Assembly: GCA_033032175.1 (NCBI GenBank)
Contig: CM065312.1
Span: 248,001-312,000, forward strand
Direction: 5' to 3'
DNA length: 64,000 bases
From: Saturnia japonica
Taxonomy: Eukaryota; Arthropoda; Insecta; Lepidoptera; Saturniidae
Made by a program: the position numbers and the translations under genes. The stretch's first letter is position 1, and each line of letters opens with the position of its first letter. Of this stretch, positions 1-14,100 are shown one piece after another. The notes beneath the pieces are model-generated. The model saw only the letters and a program-made list of their open reading frames with translations, was not told the origin of the DNA and made no database searches.

Positions 1-394
1 TATTTGCACAGTGCGTGCGCGCATCTCGCAGGAAACTTTCGTTCTTATGCAGGAAGTTTCATGTTCCATGACAATTTAATAATTACATGACAGGTTTTAA
101 TTACTGTGATGTAAACTTTGACAAAGCCCATCTGCCTCTTCGATTTTGCACTATTTTAGAATGAAGTTTTGCTTGCAACTTGTCTATATAAATAATTGTT
201 TCTGTGATGTAACTACAAAGCCCATCTGCCTCTTCGAGCACAAAACTAAGGTAACATGGGCTATTCAAATGTGGTGTAATGTACACTGTTCAGTATACTG
301 CGCATGCCAGGCAGCGATGGAATGCCCGAATTACTAGTACCTAAATATATTAACTTTATATATAACTATTCTTGGTCGTTGCGCAACGTATAGA
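1..394. repeat. AT-rich sequence with a duplicated 22 bp segment
   Basis: The string ACAAAGCCCATCTGCCTCTT, followed by CGA, occurs at about 120-142 and again at 213-235, a local direct repeat. No gene is supported here. Confidence 0.5.
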
Positions 395-829
395 CAGTTT
401 TCTCTTGGGGAAACTCAAGCATAGGTCCGTTCACTCGGTGGAGACTTTGAACCAAGCAGCCGCTCGCGCGATACAGTGACACTGCACTTGCAATCACTAG
501 CTAGATTCCTTCCTCCCAGAAGGCAGAAACACGTATTGAAAGCGGGAACTAATGCTTTTTTACCTTTTTCATCAAAAACATTAAGCGTCATTTATATCCT
601 ACTACCATTTACAAGTTTATATGTAACTATAGATAAAATTTTACGGATCGGGAATTAAGATCGTGACTTATTTCCATGTATGGCAACAGTCCAAGCCCAA
701 GTTTAGCCACTTTGAGCTTGTTGCTTCGCTTTCGCGGCCATGTGCCTTCCGCTATCGCCCCGCAAGTCCGGTGAAGCTGTCAAAACCTCTAATGGCTAAC
801 ACAGTAAAGTGACTTAGAAAAAAAAAACA
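395..829 (+). mobile_element. Jockey-group retrotransposon 3' end fragment
   Basis: Blocks 400-540 and 710-829 match the 3' UTR of the larger Jockey copy at 44290-44825 (CTAGGTCCGTTC-like start, CGCGCGATACA, TCCGGTGAAGCTGT, GGCTAACA), in the same order with an internal deletion. It ends in a short poly(A) at about 818-829. Confidence 0.7.
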
Positions 830-1123
830 ACATTGACTGTCCCGGAACTTGCTCTCAGTGTCACAGCGATGAACTTTGGCAAATGAAAATTTTAAAGTGG
901 ATTATGACTGTAACAAACCGGATGCAGCGCGGTTTAAAAACAGACAATACAACAATAAATAACAAAAGTAATATTTCAAGAAATTGATTATAATTATTGT
1001 ATTTAAATAAAACAAAGTAAATAAATCATTCGTCTTACATACATATAAGTTATAATTACAATAATTTGATAAAACCTCTGCCGTTTGCAGTGCGCAATGT
1101 GTCGCCTGCAATATGCAGTGTGC
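830..1123. other. Featureless AT-rich stretch
   Basis: No gene or element recognised. The last 40 bp has GTGC/TGCA-rich sequence leading into the inverted-repeat element. Confidence 0.4.
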
Positions 1124-1985
1124 ACAGCGCACACTGGGGTAAAAAATGCCGCTAAAGGAAATATAATTTTTTAATGTTTTTTCGTTTTGACAAAAACTTT
1201 TTATGTACTTTAAATTAGATCATAATAATAAGACTACATCTATATCTTATTTTTAAATAATGCATAGTTAAGTAAAAAAGCGTCTTATTAGATAGCCTTT
1301 TCAGGGCTATAAACCATTCTTAAGTTTCACTACATAAATGTCTACTCATGTGTATGAAATGTTGTTTTATCTAATTTAATTGATAACTCATAACTCTTTA
1401 ATAACTCATATATATATAGTGAAATCAAATGAACGACTTTATTTATTCATTTGTTTTGAAATCGTACGCATGAATCATCCCGTTTGTCTATGTATGTGCT
1501 TTACCTGCATATGGTCACCCTAATGACTCGTTTCTTTGTTATTTTATCTGCTCGTGGTATTTTGTTTATTAAGACCCCCCTTAAAAGTACATCCCAAAGT
1601 AAATTAATACATTTTAAATTGAGTTTAATGTACTTGATTCTGTGCCAAATTCGTGCGGTTGTAAAACAAGCAGAGGGACGCACGGGGAAAATGTGGTATA
1701 TTAGTGGGATGAGATATCACTAGGCCTATCAATCCATGTAAGTTTCAGCTTAAGATATTTTAAGATGAAGCAACAGAGTCTAATTGAAGTACAGCTTCCA
1801 TACAACAAGAATCTACTAAGACGATGTTTTACTTAACTATGCATTATTTAAAAATAAGATATACATTAAAAGTCTTATAATTATGGTCCAATTCATAGTA
1901 CATAAACAGTTTTTGTCGAAAACAAAAAAAAAAAATTAAAAATCCTATTTCCTCTAGTGGCAATTTTTACCCCAGTGTGCACTGT
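1124..1985. mobile_element. Long inverted-repeat element, about 860 bp
   Basis: The left arm (about 1124-1295) and right arm (about 1808-1985) are inverted copies for roughly 170-180 bp with scattered differences. Both ends read ACAG(C/T)GCACACTGGGGT inward. The middle has no convincing coding frame. This is the form of a MITE or fold-back DNA element; the superfamily and target duplication could not be fixed. Confidence 0.75.
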
Positions 1986-2063
1986 CGTGGCGGCGGCGCG
2001 CATTCCTACTTGCACTATACACTATATTTATGTCTAAATTAATTAATTATCTAGCTTCCACTG

Positions 2064-2168
2064 TTACAACAGTCCGAGTTTGTGTTTTTTTCTGATTTTC
2101 TTGACGTACGCCTCGATCAGAGATTGAATCTTCGTGGGGTTTATCTCACCGGACTTGTTGTGACAGAT
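2064..2168 (-). CDS. PHRF1: PHRF1 coding exon 10 (stop codon)
   Basis: 34 codons plus TAA, from acceptor ttgtttcag. It reads [20 protein letters not shown] and ends [11 protein letters not shown], continuing directly from RRAVPK of exon 9, as in human (ICHSKSGEINPVKVANLV). No clear AATAAA is seen in the 80 bp between the stop and the inverted-repeat element at 1985. Confidence 0.95.
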   Translation of the reverse strand: MCHNKSGEINPTKIQSLIEAYVKKIRKKHKLGLL

Positions 2169-5100
2169 CTGAAACAACAATATATAAGTGTTATGAATGT
2201 CTGCCTGCTACCTACCTACCTACCTACCTACTACCTACCTACTTACTATTACTTATGTTGTTAATATACAGAACCGAAACATTCCCGTTCACTAGCTGCA
2301 CTAAACCTGTTTCAAATAGTAGGTACATTTTGAGGCATTTCACAACGGCTCGCGTAATATTTTTAACTTATTGCGACTTCTTTACACTTGGTTATAAAAT
2401 AAAATACACAAATAGTGTATAGGCATTAGGCATTGCAAGATGCTGACGGGACAATATTTAACGGTTTCGTTGGTGGCGAGATGGAGGTTCCTGTAAAGCT
2501 GTACCTTGGGCACGGCGCGCCTGAGGATGTCCTTGTACTCTTCCTTGGTGACGTGCTTCTTGTTGTAGTGGGGTTTCAAGACGAGCTTCACTTCCTCCAC
2601 GACGCGCTCCTGCCGGTTCAGCTTTTTCAGGAACTACAAACAATACATACTAATCTTTATTTTATGTAATGTACATATATGTATGTAATATATATCGTAA
2701 CTTCCGAAATGTACTTTATGTAGGTACTAAAATTTTCAGTTTATAATTCGCGAGTTGACTGTATGTTAAAAATTATTGAGTAAATTATTGAGTAATATTG
2801 ATGTATAGAAAAAAAAAGCCTAGAACGATTCAATATGGAAAAAGATTTTTTTTATTTATTTAATTTTCCCTTTGGAAAATTATTCTTTTTTTCCGTGAAT
2901 GACATGATTTGTAAGGCCGATTAGAAAATGTGACGTCAACACTTAGAAAATATGAACACGTAAGACTCTTTTGTGGCTTGTCACTGATATACAAAATTAT
3001 ATATAATACGAATGATGACGTCACGGGACTAAATGGCGCGTTTTTGTTTCGTGTTTTTTATTTAAATCACATTTCGTGATGTATTGATGAAAAAAAATTA
3101 TTCATAGGTATTATTTTCAACATACATATAAAGTTTTTAAAAACAATTTTCCTAAAGTTGTTAACTTCCGGATAGTAAATCACTAGCTCTCTTTTAAGTT
3201 ATACAAAAAATATTTCATAAAGGCTCTTAAGAGACCAAATTACATACACAGTGTTGTGTTTTTTATAGCAGGATGATATGTATCTATAATATGATACTAG
3301 CTGACCCGCGCAACTTCGTCTGCGTCACATAAGAGAGAGTGGGACAGGTGCCGCCCGCCTGCCACATCATTCCGCTAAAATGCACGCGCGTTAAGTATGT
3401 ACTTGATTATTTTGCTGCGGATTTATTTTAAAACTGTGATATCTCCTAAGATATTCATTGAAATCAAATGATGTAAAGGGCAATTTTGTCTAAAATGAAA
3501 TACTTTTAATGAATAACATATTTATTACGATAAGGATTAATACCATGTTTATTTATTTTATTTATATTTATTTACATACATAATTAAGTTAACATATTGG
3601 CTTAGCCAAAATGATTTCAATAAAGATATAACAATCCTATACCCCAATTATTAATTAAATATTATTATTTTCATCAAAAAGAACGATGTAATGCTTCTGG
3701 TGTGAATGCGTATGTGTATAAGTGTGTGTTTGTGTGTGTATGTACTAATTACATATATTTATCAAACTCTGAATAATATCAATAGCTTTTCTTCTAAACG
3801 CTGCATTACTGTCAAAAAATATGTCTAAATTGTCAGCTTTCGCATTATATGAATGTGTACACCTTATCAACACTGAATTACTGGCATAATTGGTCTTGGT
3901 TGCACGTACGTGAAAGGTCGGGTTTACGAATATATTTACTTGTAGTCCTTAAACCAATTCGTTCCAACAAAGATGAACAATCGATTTTACTGTTCATCAA
4001 ATTATATAAAAATATCAGATCAGCTACCAAGCGTCTATGTTTCAGGGATAACATACCCAATTCCCGTAAGTTCTCATTTATATTCGTTGATAAAAGCATA
4101 TCACGACGTCTCAGCATCTTCAATAATTTATTTTGAATGTTTTCAATTCTATGGCTATATGTTATAATAGGGGGTCCAAATTCTAAAATACTTCTTACAA
4201 AAGCACTAAATAACACTTTAATAGCCGGATTATTTTTAAAATGAATTGATAATCTAGTTATGAAGCCCAACACTTTATAAGATTTCTGAGTAATGTATTC
4301 ATAGTGATCTACATATGATAATTTATGATCGAGATATACTCCTAGATCCCTAGCGCATGTTACTCTGGAAATTGTTGTATTATTGAGTCTATAATTATAT
4401 TTAAGGTCATTTTTAAAGTGAAAACTTATTTTAGCGCGGTACGCATATTTTTAGACGAAATAAAATCTTTGGACTCGCGACACCGTTACGAGACGCAGCT
4501 ATAGTGTATGCATATATGCATGCACATATAGAAGACCGCGAACGCGTCTTTCATAAAAAAATATTAAATGTATTTTAAAGTTTCTAATAATTAATAAAAT
4601 ACAATTCATAACCCAATAACCAAGTTTTCACTTCTGTCGGCACTCCCGGAGTGCAACCCGTAATAAATTTTTTTTTGCGCGTGTATGCAGTGAGTATTCG
4701 CTCAACCTGTCCAAATCTAATTTGAATTTGTTACAATCATCAACACTACATATTGGCATAAATATTTTTAAAACACCTTCGCAAATAATGCCTTATTTTA
4801 AAACAAATTTTATTACCTTAAAAAAGGTTATATTGCGTCAACCTTAAAAGATAGACATATGCCTAGAACTTTTTAAGAGAAACAATTCCGTCACACATCT
4901 TTGTTGCGTAACTTTAACCATTTACGCAGCGCACGCAATGGAAACTTTTAAAAGGACTAAATTTTCCCCGTTTTCTACAATATTTTTCATTGATGCTCCG
5001 CTCCTATTGGTCGTAGCGTGGGATATCCAACACTATCTATCTAAATGAGCTATCCAACACTGAAACATTTTTTCCATTTGAACCAGTAGTTCCTGAGATT

Positions 5101-8100
5101 AACGTGTTCAACCAAACAAAGAAACAAACTTTTTAGCTTTATAATATTACAGTTAAACGATACGGACTCGTGATAAGGTTTTATTTCGAAAAAATATCCC
5201 ACTTATATTATTTTATAAAAAATTAGAAAATATTGTATACAAGACGTTACGATATATCGATGTATTGATACATCGTTGATTTGTATCGACACAAAAGGAT
5301 GTATTGCTAATCTCTAGTTTTTTTATGTGCATGAAATAGATGCACACGGCGCGGCGTGCGGCACTGAGTTACATGTAGGTACGTGCTTTTGTTAAATGCA
5401 CACAACAAATAACAACATTTAAAGGAGGCGGTTGATTGATAACTACCGCGACATTTGGGCAATGTGTGCACTTACTTTACTCTTGACTTGCATCTCGACC
5501 GCAGAGCTGGGCAGGTCGTCCAGTATCTTTAAGTTCTCTTCGTCGATTTTGACGCCCACTTGAGTTTTGCCTGCAGGGACATATATAAATTAGTTCATCT
5601 ATATGGACACAGCCGAGCACTACTTACCCGGACGCTACACTCCTCCTCCGCCTCGAGCAAGATGTTGGTGAGCGCCCGGTCGAAGTGCTCCGAATGGAAC
5701 AGTAAATAATATTGTCAATCAATGAGTGACATGACAGCTGAGTGCTATGCTACAGTACTCCCGCGTGCGGTGTTGTGGAGCGGCCAGCGCTACGTCACTC
5801 CTGACGTTCGGTAAAGTGCTACGTTATAGTCCGCCGAGTGTTTTGATACATGGTGTTAAATGTTGTTTTGTATAACTTGAATTGGTGTACCAGGAGTTTT
5901 GCTGAACTGATTGCTTGAGTGATAGTGTCCTTGCTTGTAGTATCTGAGGCTGCCACACACACATGCATACAGTTCACTCCACAAACACAAATACTTCACA
6001 TTCTGCAGTTCAGGTCGACGGGGCAAGCTCAAGGTCACCGCCCGCTTCTGACGAGGTAAATCTTTAATTCGATTGTATTATTTAATGTTATCGCAGCAAT
6101 AGTGTACGAGGGGGATTGATTCGCGATAGATAATTGAATTAAGGGCCCAGCACATATATTGCGCCCCCCTGCTGCTACAACGCTAATCTCTGGAACTACC
6201 AGTCGGATTCGAAAAAATATTTTCGTATATGAGGCATATAAAATTAAACCTGGCAATCGCCTTAAAACGTCAAAATGCAACACTATGTATTCAAGATTTT
6301 TTATCTGTTACCAATAATCGCATTTAATGAACCTAATTATAACAAAGTCGGTAATGTGCCATAGAAATAAGTTCCTAAAAAAGGATTTCAAACCAAATAT
6401 GGTAATCTCCAATGTAATTTATTTCAGAGTTGGTAAACTTCACAACAGCCAATCACAATGCGGCACAAAGCCGCCATTTTTTTAAATTTAGTATGGTTTC
6501 GTGTGCGGAATTGGCATTGCTTGCGTTCTGGTTTTAGTCAGATAATTACTGTATTTTGATATTTAAATTATAAGATTATTATAAAACACATAATATGGAG
6601 AGAACAGCTTCCAAATAATACACTAAAAATAATACACGAAAATACACAAAAAGCGAAAAGCTGAGCCAGATAAGTGGAAGTAAAATGTGGCCAAAAAAAC
6701 TCGGAAAGTACGCAATGATTACCACATTTTGGTAAATGTATTTTTATAACAAAAATATTCTAGGTTTGTAAATTATATACTTGTATATGCAGAATATAGT
6801 AATAATATAATACGTTGTTAATTTGACGATGAGTATATTATGTATTGAAATGCAGAAAATATATGTAACTTTTAAAAATGTTAACGCGAGTTTCAGTACC
6901 TCCTTTAAAGTTAACTCTAAATATGAGGTTTCATAGAATTATATATTTTTTATTATATTCATAGCTTCGGTTTTTTGCCCACGCCAATTCAAAGTGTAAA
7001 GTATCAGTAATAAGTTTTCATCGTTTTAATTAAATAGTATTTTATCTATTTTTCATGGAGCATTTTTTATGATGCTGATAAACCTATTTTTAGCCTATTC
7101 ACTTAAAGAAACTTTAGTGATGATTTTTATTTTTTTATGTAATACAGGTATGCGCTTGGCTTCGATCTTACCTGATGGTAAGTAAAGACGAGGCCGATGA
7201 TGTATCGCGTTTACCTATTAAATGTCTATTCACTCTTCGCCTGTAGACTCCCAAGTTATAGGTGAATGGGTAAACAGACGACGGGAGTGAATTCGCTATG
7301 GAGCCTAAGACAAATTACCTGTTAACCTATTTTAATTAAAATAAAATTTCTTTATTTATTTTTCACCTAAAGTATCAATATTGTTCGCGTTGCAATACAG
7401 TGAGGAACCCTCATAACAAAGACGGCTTTCTCCAAAGTTTATCAATTCAAATACATACGGCTATATCCTTGTAGTCATATCAAATTCGGCAATCTCCAAT
7501 GTTCTTTTGTATTTTACTACAGTTTTTTCTAGTTATTGACAACATGATGACCATTTTTTTATTTCATATATTTTACTTAAAGTAAATAATTAAAACCTGA
7601 ATTAATAATATATGGTGTGATACGACTGTATTCACATTTTTTTTAAACTTCAACAATATTACAAAGTGGAGATTGCCAGGTTTGTTTTTATATGTCTCAT
7701 ATGATAGCCGGACTCACGAGAAATTGTATAGGCTATATATATCTAACATTAGGCTACAACTCTCAGCTAGCCTTAAATATTGATTCTTGTTAAGTAAGTC
7801 CGAAGTGGAAGTGTTCCCGAATTGTTTCATTCGCGTGCGCTCGCGTAATGGTCAATAATACGTAAATACAATGTTCAATAAAAACATTGCATATTATTTT
7901 ATTTTTTAATCTGCTTATCATCAGGCGAGCCTTATGCTTGTTTACCGCCTTAGATGTATAACAATAAAAATTTCTAAACGTTTTTCTACGACTTCAATAC
8001 TAATAATTATATTAACAAATAATATATTTTAATAAGTATTATAAATAAAATTGTGCGTGAAATCTATAACTTTAACTTTATAATGCTTGGTTTAAGTGTG

Positions 8101-11100
8101 ACTGTATAATTACTACTAAATGTAGCCCACGGTTTTGCCCGTGTTAATTTAATACGACAAGCAGTGCACCCGGGCCGAGGCGCGCCACCATCGCACCCGT
8201 GGTTATTTCTCACGTTCCCGTACTTGCCTAAAGCTTTCCAGATAACTTGACATTCACGGTTACTGCTTCATTTCTTAGTGTTAGCGTGAACTTATTTAAA
8301 TAGGCTACAAAATACAAAAAATATTTTTTACTTGGTTTTCGTTGGGTTATGACTAGGGCCCGGATTAATATATAAATACATATAATAATTAACACGATTT
8401 TCGTTCTGGAATGTATTCTCTACATCAATTATAGTTTTTGGATCGTGAAAAACTAATTTTTATTTTCCTTAGTTTTCCTTATTTCAAGGATAATTTTTAA
8501 TTTGAAAAAAAATATCCCGGAATTCCTTTGGCACCAGAGCCAGTGCTGACACGCTGGGGTACATAGCTAACAGTGGTTGAAAAATACACCCAGCATTCTA
8601 ATGAAATCAGAACAATTATTTCTCGATTCGATGACGATTCTGCACGTATTTAAACCTCAAAAGAATTTCTTGAAGATGAGACTCTCTGTAACGATTTGGT
8701 CTACACAAAAGGAATTATTGTTTTTTATGACACAAGTTACAAGTACTAGAAAATCCTCCAACATCATTGAATGAAAACCTAAAGATTATTAAAGAAATAA
8801 ATAAAAAATTCTTCTGAAGCGGAAGGTCCCGTTGCTGAAGTGGCTAAACAAAAACTAAAGTATGTTTTGGAAAAAAATAAACTATTTGATACCCTAAAAA
8901 AATTAACAAAATGCTGTGTGGTAGTTTTGAGGGCACTGAAGACGTGGCTTATACACTTCCCGAATTATGCAGGTTTAAAGTATGCTCCAGTCACATCATT
9001 CGACGTGAAAAGATCATTCAGACATATTTAGACCAAATGGTCAGTTTTATTTTTGAAAATTTCAAGATGCACGTTATTGTGTACTGAAATCAATTTAATA
9101 AAGCAAATACAGGGGAAGTTGAATAAAACTATTCGTTTTTGTTTAATTTGAATGAAACATTTCGCGATCATTTTTATACAATAGTTTTTTCAAATATTAC
9201 TGCTACTACACTAAATATATTTTTCAATAAACAATGTTATAATAAAAGGTATTTGTTATTTTATACTGAATATTTTTTCCATATTTTAGGTTTTTTGGTC
9301 CATATTATATGCATATATTGTATTTTTTAGTACATATTATTCCGGGCTCTAGTTATGATTCACACGGGTTATTCGCGTCATAGACCCGAGTCGAGTGTTA
9401 AACTATTTTAATTTTCTATTATCTCCTAAACTCTGTTTCGTAACAACTTGCTTTAAAGGGAAAAGTTTAACTTTATTAAATTGTCTTTATGATGAATTAA
9501 CTTTTCTTCGTAAGGATTAATATGCCATGCCTAAAAATAATGCATATAAATCAAATTTAATTACTTATTGTGGCTTATGTATAAGAGATAAGAATATGGT
9601 GTCGTGAACTATGTTTAGATATATATACTAGGGACGAATATTTTTGCAACTATATTATATTTACGTATCATTAATCATTACGCCAGTGTACGCGGATAGA
9701 GCAGTACGAGAGTGCTTTTACTTCTGATATAATTAAAATCAATATTTAAACTTAGCTGAGAAATGTAGCTTAATGTTAGATAGCCTATAATATTCCTTAT
9801 GAATCTGGCTATCATACACTTTTTTTTTAAATTCGACTGGCAGTTCCAGTGATTAGCGTGTTTTAAACAAACAAAAATACTTTTCTGCTTTATTATTATT
9901 ATTAAATTATAAGAATAGTAAGATATAAATAAATAAATTATTATTAGTTGAAAATAAACATATTTAGTTTTTAGCATAATCATAATATCTGGTTTAAGGT
10001 GTAAGAAGTTTTAGTATAAACGCATCAAAATATAAACAAAGATATGAAGGATATTAAAATTTTGAGAAGCATAGAGAAAGTTACTTCTGTCAGAATACGT
10101 TTACCCTTTTTCCTCAGTTGTATGCTTAAGGATTTTAAATGAAAAAGGATATAGTGTCATTAAGTAAATTAACTAATGATTAATTGTGTGGAAGATATCG
10201 GTGTAGGTGTGTGCAGGTGTAGGTGCAGGACGTCGCTCACCTTGCTTGCGATCGAGCCGCACAGGAACACGGGCAGCCGCCGAGCGCGCCGCAGACCGCC
10301 CGGAGCGTCCGGTGCGCCGCGCAGCACGCTCTATGAGCGCGTCGAAGGGATCCCGGCGCGCTCCCGTGGGCGGAGAGAACAGCTCGCCAAAGTCGCTCGA
10401 TCCTGGCGAGTAGGGCGAGTCCGCATCGATGGGCGGCGGCCGCGACGGCTTTGGCATTGGCTTTATCGGGTCCGATTTGATTGGTGAAGGCTTAGCCAGA
10501 AATAACTTAGGTGCCTGTGGTCGAGCCGCCTCCGGCAGCACGATCCTAACCGGCGGAGCGGCTGGCTGGGAGGGGGTGACAGCGACGGCTGGTGCCGGCG
10601 CCGGAGCGGAGTTACCGATCGCCGGGGCGGCACCGGAGGCGAGCGAGGGTACCATGACCACGGTGCTCGTCATCATTTCCGCCGGCGAGGACTCCTGTGG
10701 CGGTGGGTCCGGCGACACCTCACGCGTCGACTGCAGCAGCGCCATCACCTACGAATTAAACCTATCGTCATTCCCTTCCGGATCGGACAGCTTTCATTTC
10801 CGAATGGTTTACTCTGCACACTTGCATACTCGATTGAAATGGCTCCAAGATATCACAAGAGCGTTATCAGAGAATGGTCAGTCAATTAACATGAAAGAAG
10901 TCAAACAAATTGAAGAACATAATGGCAGTTACTAACCTTCTCTATTGGCGATAAAGGACGCCGATCGATGACCTCGTCTGCCGACATGTTTGTTTTTTGC
11001 GCGGTCTCCAGAGTGATTGCAGTGCGCGGCGGGCTGGCTGGGGGCGCTGGCGACGGAGAGCGGGTCGGCTCGTAGGGGTCGTACGCGTCCGGCGAGTCCG

Positions 11101-14100
11101 GCGGGTCTGGCGGTGTCGTCGGGCCTCGCTCCTCGGGAGCCGGAATCGGGCCCGCTTCCACCTGTGCCGGGGGTGCGCTATTTGTCTGTTGAGGTGGGGC
11201 CGGGGCCGAGGGTGCCTCGCTCGCTTCACGCTCTCCGGCATCACTGTCGCTGAGCACGATCACGTCGCGCGGGGACGGCGTCAACTCCCGGAAGGGCGAG
11301 CGCTCGAGGTCGATTATTGCGACGGGTCGCACGACAGTCCCCTCCGGTTCGGGCGCGGTCGTGCGCCGTTTTCGCCGACGTCGCTCCTTACGACGCGACC
11401 TGCGCTCTGACTCTTCGCCGCGTTCTTGTTCCTTAAAGCTGACGCTAACTAAAATGTTGTCACCGGACGTGAAGACCTCCTTGGAGGCACCACCGGCGTC
11501 GCGTGCGCGCCTGTGTCGGGCGCGTTCCTGCTCACGGCGGCGGCGCGGAGCGTCTTCTTGTTCGAGGGCAGGTGGCGGTGTACACGGCGACGGCGGTCTA
11601 GATTCCAGAGAAGCTGTCGACCAGGCAGCCGGCTCTACGTTCGACGCAGGTGCGGGCGTCGGCCTCGGGGATTGTTCGACAGCACGGGCGATGCTGCGGC
11701 GGCGCATTCTACGCCGCCGCGGAGACTTGCGGCGCCGCGGAGTAGCACGCTCCGAACGCGCCTGCTTCTTCCTTTTAGTCAACTTGGGACGCGGACTCCT
11801 AGACGCGGATGCAGATCGGCGCCGTTTGCGCATACGCTCGGGTTCTCCACGGCGACGGCGCACTTCTGGACGAGAATCTTGACGTGGGTCGGGGCGAAGG
11901 CCACGCGGTGAGGAAGCACGGAGGCGCCGCGGGGAAGCGGCGCGCGGTGAAATCGATCGCGGCGATCGGGAACGGCGAACACGTACCGGTGTCGGGCTCG
12001 GTCGACTCGCAGACTGCGAGCGTCGTCTTCGTGAAACCGGAGAGAGAGAGATGCGTGCGGCCGAGCATCGAGCTGGAGTCGGTGAACGACGGCGTGGGGT
12101 CGGCGATCGGCGACGAGGACTGGGAGACCGATGGTGCGGAGTAGGTGAGCGGCGCCGCAGAGAAGGAGAACGGCGTCGTGGGGTGGGGGAGCGGCGACGC
12201 AGGGTCGACGATCCCCGATGAGGAGAAATTGAACGACGACGCAGTATCGGGGAGATGCGGCGAGGAGTAGGAGAGCGACGACGTGGACTTGGCGAGCGGC
12301 GACGTGAACTCGTCGAACGACGACGTGGACTTATCGAGCGGCGACGTGGACTTGGCGAGCGACGGCGCGGTGTTGGTGAGCGACGTGGAGAGGAGAGCGA
12401 TGGCGAGCGAGAACGCACATGAGGTGAGACATCGCGGCCGAAAGCATCCTTACGTTTGCGCCTTTTCTCGCCAACGACTGTCCTGACGTCGTACCGTTCA
12501 AGATCCTTCCGCTTCTCTTTCCGTTTCTTCTTCTTTTTATCTCGCTCGGCGGAAGCAGTGGAACCACGGCGCTCGCGCTCGGCGGCCTGCCTCTCCCGCT
12601 CCCTATAATTCCTCTCTTTCCCGCTCTTACTGAGCTTCCGGAAAACGACGTCGGTCTTTCGTTTAGTCTTGCCACGATCCTTGCCCTCCTTCTTAGAATC
12701 TTTTTTCTTCTTCTTTTTCGTTTCTAGATCAGACTTTACCTGTTTTTTTACAGGAAGTGGCTTTTCCTCCACGGCCGCTGAAGGAGTCACCGGTGGAGGC
12801 GAAGCGCGAGATTTTTCGGAGTGCACCTGATCTTCGTCAGAAAACATCTCATTGCCTTCGTCTTCCGATATCATCTCGGTGTCGAGACCTTCTATACCCT
12901 TGTCTTTATCTGTCTCGAGAGAAGTGTCCTTGGATTTATTTTCATCGAGACACGGCGTGTAGCTCCGCTCGTCTTCGGTCTCACTGATAGACTCTGTCAT
13001 TTTCTCGGGCATCTCACTGTTCCGTTTAGGGGAATCTTTTTCGTGGGCGGCGAATCCTTCGGGGAGTGTTCTTCCGCTTCTGACAGGTTATCCGACGAGT
13101 CCTCGTTTTCTGAAGTCTTACTATTTTCCGAGGGACCATTTAGTTTTTCCATCTGCATGTTTGAGTGTTCGTGTATATCTGTGTTTTTATTATCTACAGT
13201 GGTCGCGACGGCGTCGTTGCCGGGTTGGCGGTTTATGACCGTTTGGAGTTTGTTAACATCATTCTCATCACATACTTCATAATTGAGCTCCTCCATTTGA
13301 GTTTCATCATTTTTCTCGACTGGGTTAATTTCTTCTAGAGGTTTAAACGTTTCGGAAATTTCCCCACCCACAACGAGGTTTTCTTGTTCACTGGGTTCAC
13401 CAGAAACCTTGCAAAAGGTTACAAGAGTCTGTTCTGTCACTGTTGGAGGCTCGTTCTTCGATACCATCTCAGAAACTTGTGTCTCAGACAACTCTTCCTC
13501 GGCATCTTCCTCGTCATCATCATAGAGACTGACAGGTCTCTTTATTAAGGAAGGAGTATTTAATTTTATTTTTATAGGGTTACGTGTGTTTGTGGTTATT
13601 GGACATCTCTTGGATACTTTTTCTTTGTACTCCTCTGATTTTTTTTTGGCGCTGTAGTCAAAATTATAATGTCTAGTCAATGGCAGTGGTTTTGCGATCT
13701 TGGAAGTCACGTCAAGGTCCAGTTTCGGGGTTGACGTCGTAGTCGAGTCCGAAACCAGGGTCGGTGAGGGCCCATCATCGTCCTCTTGCACGAGGTCTTC
13801 GAGGTCGTCTCGTGGACGCTGCAACGGCTGTTCCGCCGCTAGAACGCTGGTATTGTTCGCTATGTGCACGCTTGTCGCCGAATAGATTGAGAAATTTGGA
13901 CAGTCCCCATCTGAATCATCATCACTACGTTCGGCGCCGGGATTAGATGGCGGCGGGGGCGCTAATAGATCCCGGTGTTCATGTAGCACTTGCCGTACGG
14001 CGTTGTCTAATAAAGCAGACGGCACATTCACGTCCAAGCCGGCTAACATGCCACGCAGTGCGTCAGCTTGCGGTGGCTCCGGCGGAAGCGGGGGTGGAGA

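Larger units (their letters stand above)
2634..5475 (-). other. PHRF1 intron 8 (repeat-filled)
   Basis: AT-rich intron. It holds the head of a lepidopteran-type repeat at 3298-3440, a TG-rich run near 3716-3742, a CR1-like retrotransposon fragment at 3540-4440, and a repeat containing AGTTCCTGAGATTAACGTG at about 5005-5160. The remainder shows nothing recognisable. Confidence 0.6.
5571..10240 (-). other. PHRF1 intron 7 (repeat-filled)
   Basis: 4.7 kb. It contains a possible orphan exon (5636-5695), a repeat shared with 57.8 kb (5735-5892), a possible inverted-repeat element (6228-7708), SINE-like repeats near 7140-7310 and 7900-7950, a short lepidopteran-type head at 8118-8160, and a hAT remnant (8560-9110). 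The part from 9110 to 10240 is AT-rich with one GTTCCAGTGATTAGCGTG repeat near 9840 and nothing else visible. Confidence 0.6.
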
